Shown piece by piece: positions 4,971 to 6,784 of a stretch of DNA of 6,784 bases. This DNA comes from OLB19 sp964425655 (lineage in GTDB: Bacteria > Patescibacteriota > Minisyncoccia > Phycocordibacterales > UBA918): contig CAYRMU010000041.1 in the NCBI GenBank assembly GCA_964425655.1, positions 1 through 6,784 on the forward strand. The letters are read 5' to 3'. The translations under genes and the position numbers were made by a program. The notes under the pieces are model-generated. The model ran no database searches. It saw only the letters and a program-made list of their open reading frames with translations, and was not told where the DNA came from. Numbering within the stretch: the stretch's first letter is position 1; each line of letters opens with the position of its first letter.

Positions 4971-5975
4971 CTAGGTTTGTGATTTGAAACGACTGATACC
5001 CATACGGTCGGCAACGAGCTCAACCGTTGGGGTGATCATTGCGCGAGCTCGCGCTCCCCCGTCCTCGAGAATCTCTCGAACGAGTTTGTCTTTGTCAGCG
5101 TACGCTGCACGACGTTCCTGGAAAGGACCAAGAATTTTGTACAGATTCTCAACCATCAGCTCTTTGCAAGCGCGGCAACCAATGGTTGCGTTGCGGCACT
5201 GTGAGGCAATTTCACAAGACTCTGCTTCACCTGGTGTGACAATCTTGTGCATCGGGTAGACCGACTGGCAGACGTCAGGATTACCAGGTTCGTTCATGCT
5301 TGTACGATTACGGTCCGTAACGCCATGCTTCAGGTACCGTGCCAAGATTTCGCTGCTGCTCATGGTGATTGCGATGGCCTTATCGGCCTCCGACTTCCCC
5401 ATTTTGCCGCCATCAAGTCCTGGCACCTTAACCATGTCCTCCATCATTTCGGGGATCGTGAACGTTTTTCCGTACCGATTGTTGAAGCGCTCGGCCAGTG
5501 ACCGAGCCATTTCCACGTTGGGTACCTGATCGGCCCCAACGGGCACAACGTTCGCTTGCGGTCCGAGGATGTCGGCGGCCATCAGTACCGGATACGAAAC
5601 CAAGCCCAAAGATACGCGATCCGGGTTCTTCCGGATAAGGTCCTTGTAGGTTGGGAGGCGCATCAGATCACCAAGCGGCTGGGACATGCTTAGAAACAAA
5701 CATAGCTCAGCTATCGCCGGCACACTTGATTGGGCGTAGATGATTGAACGTTCCGGATCAAGCCCGGCCGCCAAGTAGTCTTTCACAATCTCAATCAAAT
5801 TTGCTCTGAGTTGCTCAGGGTCGTCAAGTGTGGTCAAAGAGTGGTAATCTGCCACAAAGTAGAGGCCGGTAGTGTCGGGGCGGTTTTGGTAGTCTACGAA
5901 ATTCTGTACCGCGCCGATGAGGCTGCCAAAGTGCAATTTACCAGTGGCACGAATGCCGGAGAGAACACGCTGCAT
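4971..5975 (-). CDS. trpS: Tryptophanyl-tRNA synthetase, probable [4Fe-4S] type
   Basis: A class Ic synthetase that charges tRNA-Trp with tryptophan using ATP, in the cytosol. The 334-aa product has the usual bacterial length. Landmarks are RVLSGIRATGKLHFG (3-17; LHFG replaces HIGH), the tryptophan-site region, GADQVPNVEMAR (147-158), and KMGKS (191-195) as the KMSKS loop. Cysteines 236, 260, 267 and 270 form C-x23-C-x6-C-x2-C. This is one residue longer in the first gap than the C-x22-C-x6-C-x2-C pattern that binds a [4Fe-4S] cluster near the anticodon-binding region in the Thermotoga maritima enzyme. The start at 5975 is chosen because AGGAG lies 7 nt upstream and MQRVLSGIR is the normal N-terminus; an upstream in-frame ATG at 6053 would add 26 unrelated residues. 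It is the first gene of an operon with the chorismate mutase-methyltransferase fusion. Confidence 0.95.
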   Translation of the reverse strand: MQRVLSGIRATGKLHFGSLIGAVQNFVDYQNRPDTTGLYFVADYHSLTTLDDPEQLRANLIEIVKDYLAAGLDPERSIIYAQSSVPAIAELCLFLSMSQPLGDLMRLPTYKDLIRKNPDRVSLGLVSYPVLMAADILGPQANVVPVGADQVPNVEMARSLAERFNNRYGKTFTIPEMMEDMVKVPGLDGGKMGKSEADKAIAITMSSSEILARYLKHGVTDRNRTSMNEPGNPDVCQSVYPMHKIVTPGEAESCEIASQCRNATIGCRACKELMVENLYKILGPFQERRAAYADKDKLVREILEDGGARARAMITPTVELVADRMGISRFKSQT

Positions 5976-6009
5976 TTTTTGTCTCCTGTCAATGAGCTTG
6001 TCTAGGCCC

Positions 6010-6015
6010 ATAATA
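6010..6015 (-). promoter_or_regulatory. Possible -10 box of the trpS operon
   Basis: TATTAT on the minus strand lies about 35 nt before the trpS start and after the upstream gene's terminator. No convincing -35 box is found 16-18 nt upstream; TTGTCA (6044-6039) is about 8 nt too far. The implied leader is short, with no Trp-codon leader peptide, T-box or attenuator hairpin. Confidence 0.4.
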
Positions 6016-6063
6016 TGTTGGAAATGAAAAAAGAAACACTTGACAATGTGCAAAAAGTATTTT

Positions 6064-6090
6064 TAAAAAAAGCAGCATATGTATGCTGCT
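6064..6090 (-). terminator. Rho-independent terminator after the 166-aa hypothetical gene
   Basis: An 8-bp perfect stem (6090-6083 with 6078-6071) with loop ACAT is followed by seven T residues (6070-6064) on the minus strand. It starts 5 nt after the stop codon at 6096. Confidence 0.9.
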
Positions 6091-6095
6091 TGTAT

Positions 6096-6596
6096 TCACC
6101 ATCCCGTAGAAAACGGGACTGATTCTTCAATGATTTTTCTTGGTGATGGGTGCATTACATTGCGATATGCAAGTTGTGCATCATCAAACTTTAAGTTAAG
6201 GCTGTAGCCACCGTACATATTGCTCCCCGAAACGTAAAGTTCACCAGGACCAGTGATTTCATATCCATTAGCGTGAGCTAGTATAACGAGCTCAAGTAAT
6301 GACAGGAGGTAGGCTGGATCCCGGTTTGGAGCCTCATTACGATGACTAATCACAATTTTGCTTAGGCTGTGCGAGGTATCTTGGGTAAGCAGCAGTGAAG
6401 CATCTCGTGCGGACATTGCATCTGGGTATTGGTTACCCACGGAAGCTGCTTCTAATGTCCCAGCCTGACGTGTCAATACCAGCGAAAAGTTGATATATGA
6501 AATTGCGGGAAACGATCTGATTATTCTTTTTGACTTCTCAAAGATCGACTCATTGTCTTCAGGCCAGGCGTTTGAGTATTCGCTAAGACTAAGCAT
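6096..6596 (-). CDS. Uncharacterised 166-aa protein
   Basis: I do not recognise this protein. It is a soluble-looking polypeptide of mixed composition with no signal peptide or clear membrane span. A hydrophobic helix-like stretch, AYLLSLLELVILAHANG (about 95-111), is followed by a glycine-rich segment GPGELYVSGSNMYGGY (116-131) that looks like beta-strands with turns. The C-terminus is short and polar. The reading frame is supported by a strong Shine-Dalgarno site (GGGGAGG about 5 nt before the ATG), a candidate promoter upstream and a clean terminator 5 nt after the stop, so it is very likely a real single-gene unit. Its neighbours, a histidine kinase and trpS, do not indicate a function. 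Confidence 0.75.
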   Translation of the reverse strand: MLSLSEYSNAWPEDNESIFEKSKRIIRSFPAISYINFSLVLTRQAGTLEAASVGNQYPDAMSARDASLLLTQDTSHSLSKIVISHRNEAPNRDPAYLLSLLELVILAHANGYEITGPGELYVSGSNMYGGYSLNLKFDDAQLAYRNVMHPSPRKIIEESVPFSTGW

Positions 6597-6633
6597 AAGA
6601 ACCTCCCCAGTAAGGATTGCTGTCTAACCATGG

Positions 6634-6662
6634 ATAGTACACAAAATTTATCAAAACAGCAA
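6634..6662 (-). promoter_or_regulatory. Candidate promoter of the 166-aa hypothetical gene, within a dyad
   Basis: TTGCTG (6662-6657) and TACTAT (6639-6634) are spaced by exactly 17 nt on the minus strand, a moderate sigma70 match. The -35 box overlaps the seven-base repeat ACAGCAA/TTGCTGT (6656-6662 and 6617-6623), whose arms flank the -10 box and the expected start site. The promoter begins one base beyond the histidine kinase stop codon. Confidence 0.5.
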
Positions 6663-6784
6663 CTACATCATCATCGGTAGTTCAAAGCGGAAGGTGGAGC
6701 CTTGGCCTTGGCCGGAGGATGAGGCGGTAATTTCGCCTTTCATCGCGAGGGCCATGGTGCGGGCGACGTAGAGGCCAAGGCCGG
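6663..6784 (-). CDS. Sensor histidine kinase, C-terminal end (runs off right edge)
   Basis: Thirty-nine codons and a TAG stop remain. The peptide begins GLGLYVARTMALAMKGEI, which is the G2 box and following helix of a GHKL-type ATP-binding domain (the usual form is GLGL-x-I-x-x-x-I-x-x-x-x-G-G-x-I). It ends GSTFRFELP plus three methionines, the normal last strand of the domain. This identifies the end of the catalytic domain of a two-component sensor kinase. The sensor part, dimerisation histidine and partner regulator are outside the window. No terminator is visible between its stop and the next gene, so read-through into the 166-aa gene is possible. Confidence 0.88.
   Translation of the reverse strand, partial: GLGLYVARTMALAMKGEITASSSGQGQGSTFRFELPMMM

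Noticed and set aside
5976..6053. N-terminal extension of TrpRS from an ATG at 6053
   Set aside because: The 26 extra residues do not belong to the family, include the likely -10 region, and have no ribosome binding site; the ATG at 5975 has one.

Overview
The window is bacterial, with close-packed genes, sigma70-like promoters, Shine-Dalgarno sites and intrinsic terminators. Nearly all genes lie on the minus strand. No rRNA, tRNA, mobile element or CRISPR array is visible. The lineage cannot be fixed from 6.8 kb. Lone aromatic-amino-acid genes among short nucleotide/sugar-metabolism genes would suit a small-genome lineage such as Patescibacteria, but that is a weak inference. The standard genetic code fits every gene.

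Layout from the right edge, in the direction of minus-strand transcription. The last 39 codons of a sensor histidine kinase (6663-6784) come first. An unrecognised 166-aa protein (6096-6596) follows, with its own candidate promoter and a clear terminator. Next is a two-gene operon: tryptophanyl-tRNA synthetase (4971-5975), which carries a cysteine pattern like that of the [4Fe-4S] TrpRS type, and a fusion of an AroQ-type chorismate mutase domain with a class I SAM methyltransferase (3792-4955). It ends at a 13-bp-stem terminator. A degenerate histidine-phosphatase-like protein (3135-3707) converges on a compact PfkB-type kinase, the only plus-strand gene (2437-3126), and they share a terminator hairpin. 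Divergent from the kinase is a HAD-family phosphatase (1692-2327).

The best-supported regulatory element lies at about 1490-1650. It is a complete ribosome-mediated tryptophan attenuator ahead of a TrpD-family gene (251-1414). It has a strong promoter, a 17-codon leader peptide MKTQFTSNTNTWWWQWR with four Trp codons, an 11-bp antiterminator and a mutually exclusive 15-bp terminator hairpin. The leader ATG lies only 8 nt past the -10 box, so the leader mRNA is probably leaderless. A terminator follows trpD, and a partial BtpA-family TIM-barrel gene runs off the left edge.

Several genes share a chorismate/tryptophan theme: TrpRS uses Trp, chorismate mutase competes for the Trp precursor chorismate, and the TrpD homologue is controlled by Trp-codon translation. 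Two enzymes are unusual. The TrpD homologue keeps the PRPP/metal motifs but lacks residues that normally bind anthranilate, and the chorismate mutase domain keeps only part of its usual active site. Whether they perform the textbook reactions is open.
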